DNA from: Candidatus Aminicenantota bacterium
Lineage (GTDB): Bacteria; Acidobacteriota; Aminicenantia; Aminicenantales; Saccharicenantaceae
Assembly (NCBI GenBank): GCA_014360005.1
Contig: JACIYI010000012.1
Location: forward strand, 1-64,000
Direction of reading: 5' to 3'
DNA length: 64,000 bases
Position 1 is the first letter of the stretch. The number at the start of each line of letters is the position of its first letter. Below, piece by piece: positions 54,870 through 64,000 of the stretch. The notes under the pieces were generated by a model. The model made no database searches and was not told the origin of the DNA. It saw nothing but the letters and a program-made list of their open reading frames with translations. Position numbers and translations under genes: made by a program.

Positions 54870-54885
54870 GCACTAAATGTTGTCT
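54870..54885. promoter_or_regulatory. Candidate NrdR box 2
   Basis: GCACTAAATGTTGTCT matches the same consensus at 11 of 16 positions. Its centre is 53 bases from box 1, close to five helical turns; known NrdR pairs usually lie on the same face of the helix, most often about three turns apart. Confidence 0.35.
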
Positions 54886-54981
54886 TTTCAGGCATTTTTT
54901 CCGCCTGGAAAATAATATCACAGGTTTAGCTTTCCCGGGTACTGAAATAACTGGCAAATCTTAGTTTATAGGGAGGAAAGG

Positions 54982-57060
54982 ATGGTCAAAACCAGCAAAA
55001 TTACCAGGATTAAGAAAAGGGACGGGGGCATTGTCGATTTTACCCAGGACAAAATCACCAACGCCATTTATAAGGCCATGCAGTCCCAGGGAATTGACGA
55101 CCTGATGGAAGCCCAGCATGTTTCGGACATCGTGGTTTTCGTCCTGGAGGAAAAATTCGGCGGTTACACCATTCCCTCGGTGGAACAGATCCAGGATATC
55201 GTAGAGATGGTCCTGATGAAACAGGGCTACCACGAAGTGGCCAAGGCTTACATACTGTACCGCGAGAAACATAAGGCCATCCGCGAGGCTAAGGAAACAG
55301 GAATCAACCTGGAAAGGTTAATCAAGGATTACATAAATGACCACGACTGGAAAGTCAGGGAGAACAGCAACGAGGGCGTGGTCAGCTTCTCTGGCCTGAA
55401 CGCCAGGATTTCCGGGGAAGTGCTGTCGAATTTTGCCCTCAACAACCTTTATTCCGAAAGAATCAAGAAAGCCCACCTGGAGGGCGATTTCCATATTCAC
55501 GATTTGTCGTACCCGATTGTCGGCTACTGCGCCGGCTGGTCCTTGGAGAACCTGCTGCGCAAGGGGTTCGGTCATGTGCCCAACCAAGTTCATTCCCATC
55601 CGGCCAAACACCTGGAGACGGCCACCCTGCACATGGTTAATTACATCGGGACGATGCAGGCCGAGTTTGCCGGGGCCCAGGCTTTTTCCAGCGTTGATAC
55701 CTTCCTGGCGCCGTTCGTTCGGGCTGATAACCTGAGCTACGAGCGGGTCAAGCAGGATATCCAGAAACTAATTTTCGGCCTTAACGTGCCCTGCCGCTGG
55801 GGCTGGCAGACACCTTTCTCCAACCTGACCTTTGACTGGACGGTTCCGGAGGACCTGAAGAATAAAAAAGTCATCGTCGGCGGGGAAGAACTGGATTCCT
55901 GCTACGGCGATTACCAGAAAGAAATGGACATGATCAACCGGGCCTTCCTGGAGCTGATGGTCGAAGGCGACCTTAAGGGTCGGGTGTTCACTTTTCCCAT
56001 TCCCACTTACAACGTTACCAGGGATTTTGACTGGGACCACCCCAATGCCCGGTTGTTGTTTGAAGCCACGGCTAAGTACGGCATTCCTTATTTCCAGAAC
56101 TACCTCGGTACCAATCTCAACCCGGGCGATATCCGGGCCATGTGCTGCCGCCTGAACCTGGACATGAGAGAATTGAAGCGTCGGCCGGGCAACATGTGGG
56201 GAGCCGGAGAACAGACCGGATCCATCGGGGTGGTTACCATCAACCTCAACCGCATCGGCTACGAAGCCCAGAGCAAGCAGGAATTCTTCGATAAGCTGAA
56301 AGAGATGATGATCCTGGCCAAGGAATCGCTGGAAACCAAGCGGGAAGTGGTCAACAACATGCTGGAACGGGGCCTGATGCCCTATACCAAGGTCTACCTG
56401 GGCCATTTCGAGAACCATTTCTCCACCATCGGCATCTGCGGCATGCACGAAGCCTGCATGAATTTCCTGGGCAAAGGCATCGGCACATCGGAAGGCAAGG
56501 AATTCACCATAGAAACCCTCAACTTCATGCGGGAGGTCTTAAAAGACTTTCAGGAAGAAACCGGTCATCTGTACAACCTGGAAGCTTCTCCGGCTGAATC
56601 CACCTCTTACCGGCTGGCCCGCCTGGACCGCCAGAAATATAAAAATATCTACACCTCGGGCACCGACAAGCATCCCTATCTGACCAATTCCACCCAGCTC
56701 AACGTTGATGCCACCAGGGATATCTTTGAAGCCCTCAAGCACCAGGAGGACGTCCAGTCGCTGTACACCGGCGGGACCATCTTCCATGCTTTCCTGCCAG
56801 AAGCCATAGACTGGCAGACCTGCCGGAAACTGGTCCGGAAAATTGCCGACACCAGAATTCCTTACTACAGCATCACCCCGACTTTCAGCATCTGTAATAA
56901 CCACGGGTACCTCAAGGGTCAGCACCCGACCTGCCCGGAGTGCGGCTCGGAAACCGAGGTTTTCTCCAGAATCGTCGGCTATCTGCGGCCGGTTAGGACC
57001 TGGAATGACGGCAAGCAGCAGGAGTTCAGCGAACGGGTGACCTTTTCCAAGCTGGACTGA
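54982..57060 (+). CDS. nrdD: Anaerobic ribonucleoside-triphosphate reductase (class III)
   Basis: Glycyl-radical enzyme of 692 aa making dNTPs from NTPs in the absence of oxygen. An ATP-cone (about 5-95) gives allosteric control; the catalytic barrel has HIHDLSYPIVGYCAGWS and CRLNLDMRELKRR; zinc ligands near the C terminus are Cys638, His641, Cys651 and Cys654; the radical Gly is Gly666 in SRIVGYLRPV. GGAGG precedes ATG 54982. Co-transcribed with a thioredoxin-like gene, nrdG and dut. Regulated probably by dATP through the ATP-cone and through NrdR at the promoter. Confidence 0.96.
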   Translation: MVKTSKITRIKKRDGGIVDFTQDKITNAIYKAMQSQGIDDLMEAQHVSDIVVFVLEEKFGGYTIPSVEQIQDIVEMVLMKQGYHEVAKAYILYREKHKAIREAKETGINLERLIKDYINDHDWKVRENSNEGVVSFSGLNARISGEVLSNFALNNLYSERIKKAHLEGDFHIHDLSYPIVGYCAGWSLENLLRKGFGHVPNQVHSHPAKHLETATLHMVNYIGTMQAEFAGAQAFSSVDTFLAPFVRADNLSYERVKQDIQKLIFGLNVPCRWGWQTPFSNLTFDWTVPEDLKNKKVIVGGEELDSCYGDYQKEMDMINRAFLELMVEGDLKGRVFTFPIPTYNVTRDFDWDHPNARLLFEATAKYGIPYFQNYLGTNLNPGDIRAMCCRLNLDMRELKRRPGNMWGAGEQTGSIGVVTINLNRIGYEAQSKQEFFDKLKEMMILAKESLETKREVVNNMLERGLMPYTKVYLGHFENHFSTIGICGMHEACMNFLGKGIGTSEGKEFTIETLNFMREVLKDFQEETGHLYNLEASPAESTSYRLARLDRQKYKNIYTSGTDKHPYLTNSTQLNVDATRDIFEALKHQEDVQSLYTGGTIFHAFLPEAIDWQTCRKLVRKIADTRIPYYSITPTFSICNNHGYLKGQHPTCPECGSETEVFSRIVGYLRPVRTWNDGKQQEFSERVTFSKLD

Positions 57061-57103
57061 CTTAAATTTTACCTTAAATAGACTCTACAAGGAGAGGCAA
57101 AGG

Positions 57104-57370
57104 ATGGATTATTTGCTTTTTACCCTGCCAGGATGTGCCAAGTGCGATCGGGTCAAAGAGCTGCTCCAAGCCAGAGGGCTCCAGGCCGCCGAGTATGACG
57201 TCAGCAGCAAGGACGGTCGGAACAAGATCCGGGAGTACATCAAGCTGCTGCGCCGGGATAGCTCCGGCAGCGTCATTATTCCGACCCTGATCATCGAGGA
57301 CAACGGCCAGGCCACGGCCGTGCTCAACTCGGCTGAGGAGCTGGACCTGTGGTTGAAATCAAGGGTTTAG
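57104..57370 (+). CDS. Glutaredoxin/NrdH-like redox protein
   Basis: Small thioredoxin-fold protein of 88 aa with the active site GCAKC, and SVIIPTLIIEDNGQA containing the cis-Pro. It probably supplies electrons to, or keeps reduced, the neighbouring ribonucleotide reductase or its activase. ATG 57104 follows GGAGAGGC. It overlaps the start of nrdG by 22 bases. Confidence 0.82.
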   Translation: MDYLLFTLPGCAKCDRVKELLQARGLQAAEYDVSSKDGRNKIREYIKLLRRDSSGSVIIPTLIIEDNGQATAVLNSAEELDLWLKSRV

Positions 57371-58047
57371 AGAAGTTTGCCTCGCGTGATTTTCCGGGGC
57401 ACATCTCCTCTACTGTTTTTGTCGGCGGCTGCAATTTCCGCTGTCCTTTCTGTCATAATGCCGACCTGGTGTTAAACCCGGCCCGGCTGCCGTCGCTGGA
57501 CCTGAATCTTTTTCTCAGCTACCTTGATTCCAGGAAAGGGTGGCTGGAGGGACTGTGCCTGAGCGGGGGCGAACCCCTGCTCCATGAAGACCTTGAGGTT
57601 CTGGCCCGGGTGATTAAGGACAGGGGTTACCTGGTAAAGCTTGACACCAACGGTTCCTTTCCGGACAGGCTGGAATATCTTATAAAACAGGGACTGGTGG
57701 ACTGGGTGGCCATGGATATCAAAGGGCCTTTGGCCAGGTATCAGGAAATCGTCCGGACCGAGGTTGACCTGGAGAAAATAAACCGTAGCCAGGAAATAAT
57801 AAGGCATTCCGACCTGCCCTATATTTTCAGAACGACGGTGGTGCCAGGACTCCATACCGAAAACGACCTGCTGGAAATTGCCGCCTGGCTGCAGGGGGCC
57901 AGGTGTTTTCAACTGCAGCAGTTTGTCCCCCAGAATACGGTGGACCCGGAGTTCCTGAAACGAGAGGCTTACCCGGCCGAGGTCCTTCGGCGCTGGGCGG
58001 AGAAACTGCGGCCCTATTTTGACGAGGTCCTGGTGGAAGGAGTTTAA
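57349..58047 (+). CDS. nrdG: Anaerobic ribonucleotide reductase activating enzyme (radical SAM)
   Basis: Radical SAM protein of 232 aa that makes the glycyl radical on NrdD. The cluster motif is GGCNFRCPFCHNADL (CxxxCxxC), preceded by DFPGHISSTVFV, which is the NrdG/TIGR02495 subtype; LCLSGGEPLLH is the SAM-binding GGE motif. The start is GTG 57349, with GAGGAG about 10 bases ahead, inside the end of the preceding gene. It is followed by dut after three bases. Confidence 0.92.
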   Translation: MVEIKGLEKFASRDFPGHISSTVFVGGCNFRCPFCHNADLVLNPARLPSLDLNLFLSYLDSRKGWLEGLCLSGGEPLLHEDLEVLARVIKDRGYLVKLDTNGSFPDRLEYLIKQGLVDWVAMDIKGPLARYQEIVRTEVDLEKINRSQEIIRHSDLPYIFRTTVVPGLHTENDLLEIAAWLQGARCFQLQQFVPQNTVDPEFLKREAYPAEVLRRWAEKLRPYFDEVLVEGV

Positions 58048-58050
58048 CTG

Positions 58051-58473
58051 ATGAAAGTGCTGATAAGAAAAATATCACCCGAAGCTAAAATCCCGGTTTA
58101 CCATCACCAGGGCGATGCTGGTTTTGACCTGTTTGCCTGTGCCGGTCTGACCATCAACCCCGGGGAAACAGTCGCTGTGCCTATCGGAATTCAGATGGCC
58201 ATCCCGGCTGGTTACGTCGGTTTGATCTGGGATAAGAGCGGGATTGCCCTGTGCGGGGTTCACCGGCTGGCCGGGGTGGTGGATGCTGGCTACCGGGGAG
58301 AAGTTAAGGTGGTACTGACTAACCTGGGGAAGGAACCTTTTCTAATCAACCCCGGGATGAAAATCGCCCAGATGCTCATCCAGCCGGTGCAGACAGTGGA
58401 CATCGTGGAAGTAGATTTACTGGACCAGACCAGCCGGGGAGAGGGGGGCTTCGGCTCCACCGGTTTATACTGA
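58051..58473 (+). CDS. dut: dUTP diphosphatase
   Basis: Trimeric dUTPase of 140 aa hydrolysing dUTP to dUMP and pyrophosphate. Conserved motifs are GDAGFDLFA, WDKSGIAL, GVVDAGYRGEVKVVL, GMKIAQMLIQ and the C-terminal RGEGGFGSTGLY, all intact. It starts three bases behind nrdG, so it belongs to the same operon: nucleotide reduction and dUTP removal are expressed together. Confidence 0.95.
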   Translation: MKVLIRKISPEAKIPVYHHQGDAGFDLFACAGLTINPGETVAVPIGIQMAIPAGYVGLIWDKSGIALCGVHRLAGVVDAGYRGEVKVVLTNLGKEPFLINPGMKIAQMLIQPVQTVDIVEVDLLDQTSRGEGGFGSTGLY

Positions 58474-58643
58474 CCCGGTTCAGGCAGGCAGGGCCTCATT
58501 CGGACCTAAATTTTCCTGTTCAGTTTCTTTAATAAAGGCAAGAAGGATTAAGCTGTTGCCACCTGCTCTTATCTATGGTTATCCTGGCTGTAGCGGCTAG
58601 CGGCTCTGACTCCGGCTGTATGAAGCCTGGAGATAAATCAACC

Positions 58644-59081
58644 TTACTGGTATTTCCCCATTATGTAATTCTGGAGATGCTCAATAGTAATTTTCTGGCT
58701 GGTGATGACTGACTTGACCACGTCTCCGATGGAAATCACTCCAACCAGCTTGTTCTCCTGGATGACCGGCAGATGCCGGATTCTTTTCTCGGTCATCAGG
58801 GCCATGCACTCTTCGGCTGTGGACTCAGGATTGACGAAGTAGACCTGAGTGGTCATGATTTCCCGGACCGGGGTTTCCAGCGATGATTTGCCTTTCAGGA
58901 CGACTTTGCGGGCGTAATCCCTTTCGGAAATCACTCCCACCACCTGGCCTTGGTCCACCACGATCAGGGCCCCGACCTCTTTTTCGGCCATGATCTTCAG
59001 AGCTTCGTAGACGGTGTTATCGGGCGAGATGGTCCAGACCTGGTGCCCTTTTTCCTCGAGCATTTGCTTGACTGTAATCAT
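58644..59081 (-). CDS. Two-CBS-domain protein
   Basis: The 145-aa product consists of two CBS domains (about 5-65 and 70-135): ALKIMAEKEVGALIVVDQGQ and CMALMTEKRIRHLPVIQENK with GVISIGDVVKSVI. CBS pairs bind adenosine nucleotides and regulate partner proteins. No partner domain is fused. GGAGGG on the minus strand precedes the ATG. It stands alone. Confidence 0.92.
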   Translation of the reverse strand: MITVKQMLEEKGHQVWTISPDNTVYEALKIMAEKEVGALIVVDQGQVVGVISERDYARKVVLKGKSSLETPVREIMTTQVYFVNPESTAEECMALMTEKRIRHLPVIQENKLVGVISIGDVVKSVITSQKITIEHLQNYIMGKYQ

Positions 59082-59440
59082 TCTCCCTCCTTAAAAACAA
59101 GCCAGCTACTACCGGCGGAAGTCCGGTGCCTCCCGGCTGATATTTATATATTAGAATCTTAAACTGGTGTCAAATTAATTGAATTTATTCAGACTTCGAC
59201 GCAGCCTGGTTTAAGGCAGGCGGGGAATGGGCGCCAAAAGGGCAGCCAGCCCAGCCTCAGGCCATCCAGATAAAAAGGCCACCTCCAGCCGAAAGCTTAA
59301 AAGTCGGTGTCATCGGCAACCGGGTTGGAATAACAGGGACGCTCCTGGTCATTGGCCGGAGCTTTGAAGGCTCCCCGCCCTTAAAACCTATCAAATGCTT
59401 AGAAACCTGAAAAAACAGATGGCGGAGGTCACAGCCGAAA
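59082..59440. other. Intergenic region
   Basis: About 360 bases between two genes read on the same (minus) strand. I see no gene or clear terminator; GC-rich inverted tracts near 59210-59280 could fold weakly. Confidence 0.45.
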
Positions 59441-60787
59441 TCAATCAAAATAGCCAGTCAGGTCGTCCCGGTTGAGTTTCTGGTCCAGGGCCACCCGGGC
59501 CACGGCTCTGGCTACGCTGCGGTGCAGCCCCCGGTCCAGGGCATTGGGGACAATTTCTCCAGCCGGGGCATAATCAGCTATGGCCCTGGCCGCGGCCAGC
59601 AGCATTTCCCGGGTGATGCGTGGGACGTTGGCGTCAACTGCCCCGCGGAATATGCCGGGAAAGCCCAGCACGTTGTTGATGACCTTGCCGTCGGCAGCAT
59701 AGGCGGCCCCGGCGGCCATGGCCTCTTCCGGTTCAATTTCCGGGTTGGGGTTGGACAGGGCCAGGATGATCTGGCCTTTCCTGACCATTTCCTTTTTGAC
59801 CAAGCCCGGCACGCCGGTGGTGGCTATGACCACCTCACACGAAGCCATTATTTCCTTGAGGTCAGCCACCTGTCCGCCAGCTTCTTTCAGGCGCTGGCTG
59901 GCTTCGGAGTTGATGTCGGCTCCCTTTACCGGCTTATCCAGGTAGAACATCAACATCCGGGACAGGGCCAGGCCAGCCGCTCCCAGACCGATGACTCCGA
60001 AACAACTCTTTTTCAGGTCCTGTCCGGTTAACCTGGAAATGTTCATCAGGGCAGCGGTGACCACGCAGGCTGTTCCATGCTGGTCATCGTGCATGACCGG
60101 TATGTCCAGCCGGGACTGGATCTGTTCTTCAATGTAGAAACAGCGGGGAGCCGAAATGTCTTCCAGCTGGATGGCGCTGAAAGTTGGAGCAATGTTGACC
60201 ACAGTTTCTATGATCTGTTCCGGTTCCTTGGTGTTGAGAAGAACCGGGACGGCCGACAGCCCGGTCAGGGTTTCCATCAGGCAGGCTTTGCCCTCCATTA
60301 CCGGCATGGCCGCCAGGGGGCCGATGTCTCCCAGTCCCAGCACGGCGCTGCCGTCGGTGACGATGGCTACCAGATGGCGGATAGCAGTATAACGCCTGGC
60401 CATGGCCGGGTTCCTCTTGATGAGCAGGCTGACCTCGGCCACGCCCGGGGTGTAGACCTTGCGCAAGACGCTGATATTGTTTATTTCATAGCGGGAACGG
60501 ACGGCGATTTTCCCACCCTGGTGCATTTCCAGAACTTCATCCCTCACTTCCAGGAGCTGGGCCTTGGGGTAGGCCCTGACCGCCCTGACCACTCTTTCCA
60601 GGTGGGCCTCGTCATCCACAAAAATGGTGATTTCCCGGTCCATATAATTGGAACCCATGTGAATAATCTTGATTTCGCCCACATAAGCCTGCTCAGCCCC
60701 GATGGCCGAAAGCAGGCCGCCGAATATTCCTGGTTTTTGCAGCAGCCGGCAGCGCAGGGTTCTGACTAACTTGTCTTCCCACCACAT
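59441..60787 (-). CDS. Malic enzyme with N-terminal ACT domain
   Basis: NAD(P)-dependent malic enzyme, 448 aa, decarboxylating malate to pyruvate. An ACT domain (about 8-85) precedes the catalytic part, which has VYTPGVAEVSLLI, TDGSAVLGLGDIGPLAAMPV, the metal site QLEDISAPRCF and HDDQHGTACVV, and the nucleotide fold GVIGLGAAGLALS. The ACT domain suggests amino-acid or metabolite control. Bacterial malic enzymes of this type are about 390-480 aa with the ACT fusion. It ends far from its neighbours and is probably transcribed alone. Confidence 0.93.
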   Translation of the reverse strand: MWWEDKLVRTLRCRLLQKPGIFGGLLSAIGAEQAYVGEIKIIHMGSNYMDREITIFVDDEAHLERVVRAVRAYPKAQLLEVRDEVLEMHQGGKIAVRSRYEINNISVLRKVYTPGVAEVSLLIKRNPAMARRYTAIRHLVAIVTDGSAVLGLGDIGPLAAMPVMEGKACLMETLTGLSAVPVLLNTKEPEQIIETVVNIAPTFSAIQLEDISAPRCFYIEEQIQSRLDIPVMHDDQHGTACVVTAALMNISRLTGQDLKKSCFGVIGLGAAGLALSRMLMFYLDKPVKGADINSEASQRLKEAGGQVADLKEIMASCEVVIATTGVPGLVKKEMVRKGQIILALSNPNPEIEPEEAMAAGAAYAADGKVINNVLGFPGIFRGAVDANVPRITREMLLAAARAIADYAPAGEIVPNALDRGLHRSVARAVARVALDQKLNRDDLTGYFD

Positions 60788-61180
60788 GGCTTTACTCCTT
60801 TTTTCGGGCTGGGAATCTAATTATATAACTTTTTCTTCTCCGCGGGTATGGCCGGGCTTCAATCCCTGCGGGCCTTAGAAATATCCTTGATATATTTGAG
60901 CCCGGGGGAGAGAGGAAAGACAATTTGAGGTCCGGTAAAGTCCAGCTGCGGTTTGTGGCCAGCCTGAGTTTTTGGCAGGCTAGCGTCGGGTGAGGATGGT
61001 AGATGATAAGACGGTGAAGGAGAGAGACGAAGAGGTACCGGTCTTAAATTGCTGGCCTCCTTTTCCCGCAGATTATTTCAGCTTTGGCAGAATTGATACG
61101 GACCGCTCTTTTTTAGGTGGTCTCAGCGGCTCAGTGGCAATTTCAGGCCATAGCCTTTTTCCTGGAAGGTAGTCCAGATG
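60788..61180. other. Intergenic region
   Basis: No supportable gene in about 390 bases between two minus-strand genes; short frames lack starts and motifs. Confidence 0.45.
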
Positions 61181-64000
61181 TCAGGATCTTTTCCGGGTGA
61201 AATAATAATAAAAAATCGGGATTACTAGGAAAATAAAAAGAGATGAAGCGGTCAGGCCGCCCAGGGTGGCCAGGGCCAGACTGGACCAGATTTGCCGCCT
61301 ACCGGTTTCCAGTTGAATCAAGAGCAGCGGCAGCAGGCCGAAGACGGTGGTGGCCGTAGTCATAAAAACTGGCCTTATTCTTTCTCTGGCGCCTCTGACC
61401 ACGGCCTCGGCCAGTTCCAGACCAGAATTTTTTCGCGTCTGGTTGATATGGTCCACCAGGATGATGGCATTGTTTACCACAATCCCGGCCAGGAGGATGA
61501 GCCCGATGTAGGCCGAAGAATCGAAAGGATAGCCGGCAACCACGAAGGCCAGGAAGACTCCGGTCAGGGCCAGAGGCACGGCCAGCATGACGATAAAAGG
61601 CTGGATGAAGGATTCATAGAGAGCGGCCAGGATGATGAAGATGATGACCAGGGCAGCTATCAGCCCGAACTTCAGCTGTGATTTTTCTGCGGTGGTCATC
61701 AGGAAACCATATTCCATCGCTGCGGTGAAGCCCGGGGGTAGGCTGAGGCTGGAAAAGACCGCTTTCCGGTAGTTTTCGGCCGCCTTGTACGGTCCCTTGA
61801 ATTCCCACATCACCGTCATCTGGAATTGCTGGTTTTCCCGATAAATGGACCCCGGTATCTGTCTTTCTTCCACCGCCAGCAAATCGCCCACCTGCAGCTG
61901 CTGCCCCTCCGGCGTTATCAGCAACATCTCCAGCAGCTGGCCGAGTTCCAGGTTCTCAGCTTCGGGAAATTTGACCTCAATGAACCTCTCCTTGCCCTGG
62001 ATGACCGCCTGGAGCCGCAGGCCGAAAGCGCCCCGGACCATGCTTTGCAGCTGGTAGAAAAGATAATTCGGGTCCAGGTTGTACCGGGCCAGGGCTTCTT
62101 CTTTGATTTTCAGCACGTATTCGGTTGAGGAAACATCGCCCCAGAAATACTGGCCGGTTATACTCTTGATTTCACCCACCCGGGGATTCCGGCGCAGCCT
62201 GGTTTCCAGGTCGGCGGCGATGTCCTGCAATTTCTTGAGGTTATATCCATAGAGCCTGATGTAGGAATCAAGAAAGCGGCCAGCGCTCATGGAAGAATAG
62301 TAGCCCTGGGGGTCGAAACCATAGACCCCGATGCTGACCCCGGCAAAATTGGTGGCCAGCCTGATCAATTCATCTTTGAGAATGTAGGGATGGGCCGAGA
62401 GTTCCACCTCGGGCGGAAAGGAAATGTCCAGGTAACCCCGCTCCCGGAAAACCCGGGCGTTGACCTGCTTTTGGCAGGGATAGGCCAGGGCCCTTTGTTC
62501 AAACTGGCGCACCAGTTCGTCGGTGGCCTCGATCCGGGTGCCAGCCGGCATAGTTATCGAGACGTTGAGCCGGTCACGCGCATACCAGCGGAAAAATTCC
62601 CCGATGACCACGTTTTTCTTGAAGAGCCGGTAACTGCCGAAGATGAGCAGCCCTATGATCAGCAGGATTTCGAGCGGATGTTTCAGGCCGAAGCGCAGCA
62701 CCTTTTCAAAAAACAGAAGACCAGGGCTCCGCTCCTTTCGCGGCCGGACGAAAAGCAGCCGCGGACTTAGCGCCGGAATCAGGGAAAAAGACACGAGCAG
62801 GGAGGTGGTCAGAGCCAGAGACATCACTATTCCCAGCGGCAGGTAGTAGATACGGAGCCGCCCCTGGAAAAAGGGGAAGCAGAAAAAGACCCCGATGGTG
62901 GTCAGGGTGGAGGCCAGGACCGGAGTTATTACCTGTCGTGGTCCCTTGCTGGCTGCTTCTCCTGGACTCCAGCCCGATTCTCTCAGCCTGAGAATGTTTT
63001 CAAAAACCACGATGGAATTGTCGACAAAAATCCCGAAGCCCAGAGCCAGGGCTCCTAAGGTCAGCATGTTCAGAGAAATCTTGAATACATAAATGAAATT
63101 GAAAGAAATTATGGCTGAAAACAGGACCGAAGAAAGAATTAGCAGCGAAGGCGACAGCCTCCTGATGATAATGAAAATCATAAGGAAAATTAGCAGGGTG
63201 ATAACTGCGGCCAGAAGATAAAGGTGGCGCAGGTTGTCCAGTATTTCCTGGCTCTCATCATCCACTACCCGGAAGGTCAGATCGGCCGGCAGGTTTTTCT
63301 TGACCTGTTCCAGCCGCTCTTTGACCTGCCTGGCCACCTTCAGGGTGTTCTTGCCTTTTTCTTTGAGCACCCGCAGCATGATGGTGGGCTGGCCATTAAT
63401 CCGGTTGAGGTGGAAAATCTCCGCGTATTCCAGAGTGACCGCCGCTACGTCCTTGATCCTGACCGGCACCCCGCCCCGGTGGCTGATGACCAGTTCGCCC
63501 AGGTCTTTTAAGTCCCTGGGAGCCAGGGCCAGCCGCAGCAGGTATTCTTCTTGGTCTTTATGAACCCGGGCTGAAGGATAAACCTGGAAAGCCTGCGCCA
63601 GCGTCTGCACTATCAGGTAGGGATGAAGACTGAGGTCCCTCATTTTTTTCTGGTCGAGAGTGAGGCGAACATTAAAGTCGGACCCGCCGCTGACTTCCAC
63701 CTTAGAAACACCGCTGACCGCCCCCAGGCCGATTTCCAGCCGGTCTTTGACTATTTCCCGGAGCGTCTGGAGCGGATAGTTGCCGGAGATGGTGTAGGTC
63801 AAAAAAGGTCTGACCCTGAAATCTTCCGGTATATAGGGCTCGACCACCGGTTTAACACCGTAAGGCAGCTCCGGCAGAATACGTCCCAGAGCTTCCCTCA
63901 GGGCCAGGTTGGCAAATTCCAGGTCAATTTTTGGGTCAAATTCTACAGTCAGGCGGCAGGACCCGATTTCGCTGGTCGATTGTATTTTGCGGATGCCCTT
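61181..64000 (-). CDS. RND-family efflux transporter inner-membrane subunit, cut by window
   Basis: The frame stays open to base 64000, and the added part reads KGIRKIQSTSEIGSCRLTVEF, the RND porter domain, so the gene starts beyond the window. The 940 or so visible residues hold both porter domains and at least eleven membrane segments, including the RND helix 4 region (FGIFVDNSIVVFENIL, with the conserved Asp) and GFLMTTAEKSQLKFGLIAAL near the second half. The helix 10-12 block ends ILLAGIVVNNAIILVDHIN, typical of AcrB/MexB/CzcA-type pumps. Substrate class (drug or metal) is not decided. A periplasmic adaptor and outer-membrane factor should lie beyond the right edge. Confidence 0.92.
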   Translation of the reverse strand, partial: KGIRKIQSTSEIGSCRLTVEFDPKIDLEFANLALREALGRILPELPYGVKPVVEPYIPEDFRVRPFLTYTISGNYPLQTLREIVKDRLEIGLGAVSGVSKVEVSGGSDFNVRLTLDQKKMRDLSLHPYLIVQTLAQAFQVYPSARVHKDQEEYLLRLALAPRDLKDLGELVISHRGGVPVRIKDVAAVTLEYAEIFHLNRINGQPTIMLRVLKEKGKNTLKVARQVKERLEQVKKNLPADLTFRVVDDESQEILDNLRHLYLLAAVITLLIFLMIFIIIRRLSPSLLILSSVLFSAIISFNFIYVFKISLNMLTLGALALGFGIFVDNSIVVFENILRLRESGWSPGEAASKGPRQVITPVLASTLTTIGVFFCFPFFQGRLRIYYLPLGIVMSLALTTSLLVSFSLIPALSPRLLFVRPRKERSPGLLFFEKVLRFGLKHPLEILLIIGLLIFGSYRLFKKNVVIGEFFRWYARDRLNVSITMPAGTRIEATDELVRQFEQRALAYPCQKQVNARVFRERGYLDISFPPEVELSAHPYILKDELIRLATNFAGVSIGVYGFDPQGYYSSMSAGRFLDSYIRLYGYNLKKLQDIAADLETRLRRNPRVGEIKSITGQYFWGDVSSTEYVLKIKEEALARYNLDPNYLFYQLQSMVRGAFGLRLQAVIQGKERFIEVKFPEAENLELGQLLEMLLITPEGQQLQVGDLLAVEERQIPGSIYRENQQFQMTVMWEFKGPYKAAENYRKAVFSSLSLPPGFTAAMEYGFLMTTAEKSQLKFGLIAALVIIFIILAALYESFIQPFIVMLAVPLALTGVFLAFVVAGYPFDSSAYIGLILLAGIVVNNAIILVDHINQTRKNSGLELAEAVVRGARERIRPVFMTTATTVFGLLPLLLIQLETGRRQIWSSLALATLGGLTASSLFIFLVIPIFYYYFTRKRS

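Overview
The window comes from an anaerobic, Gram-negative bacterium. The anaerobic signs are a class III ribonucleotide reductase (nrdD/nrdG), hybrid-cluster protein, an aldehyde:ferredoxin oxidoreductase and an AmmeMemoRadiSam B protein. The outer-membrane signs are a FadL/OmpP1-type porin, an RND pump and several secreted periplasmic proteins. The style of the gene set (DUF6600 FecR-like protein, M64 and S9 peptidases, many REP-like palindromes) resembles Acidobacteriota or Candidatus Aminicenantes, but there is no phylogenetic marker here and that placement is inference.

Bases 1 to about 10.5 kb are an AT-rich accessory region. It opens inside a DUF1156 adenine methyltransferase gene, which overlaps a DUF499 AAA ATPase gene and is followed by an SF1 (UvrD-like) helicase gene: a methylase-ATPase-helicase set of the kind found in defence islands. 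Behind it come a membrane-anchored zinc-ribbon protein, a gene-decay zone (a frameshifted DUF4145-like gene and a DUF6884-like stub), a secreted NPYG/YGSPYS repeat protein and an endonuclease III-like HhH protein with altered catalytic positions. A broken 5' copy of the AOR gene marks the edge of the region.

From 11.2 to 20.5 kb lies a GC-rich catabolic cluster: AOR, a tandem class II aldolase, LutC, Hcp and a fused LutB-LutA. Together the AOR, aldolase and Lut proteins could take a deoxysugar phosphate through lactaldehyde and lactate to pyruvate. The hcp gene sits between lutC and lutAB and is bracketed by two diverged copies of a roughly 460 to 470 bp element with matching terminal inverted repeats.

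From 20.46 to 23.45 kb is a repeat-rich zone: four regularly spaced 22-bp palindromes, a CAU tRNA directly before tilS, and a REP-associated tyrosine transposase (RAYT) surrounded by copies of its probable REP, one of them inside the tilS reading frame. A fourth type of palindromic element lies at 54.1 kb.

The rest (23.5 to 64 kb) is mostly ordinary chromosome: prepilin peptidase with a TPR partner, an ABC-2 exporter, a kinase-aminotransferase fusion likely acting on 5-hydroxylysine or a similar amino alcohol, an S9 peptidase, Memo-like protein, agmatinase, M64 peptidase, FadL-like porin, a ribose-type sugar ABC importer, a Spy-like protein, a DUF6600 protein, glucose-6-phosphate isomerase, an anchored amidase, an MFS transporter, a YjbQ protein, the nrdD-grx-nrdG-dut operon (with a recognisable promoter and candidate NrdR boxes), a CBS protein, an ACT-malic enzyme, and an RND pump running off the right edge.
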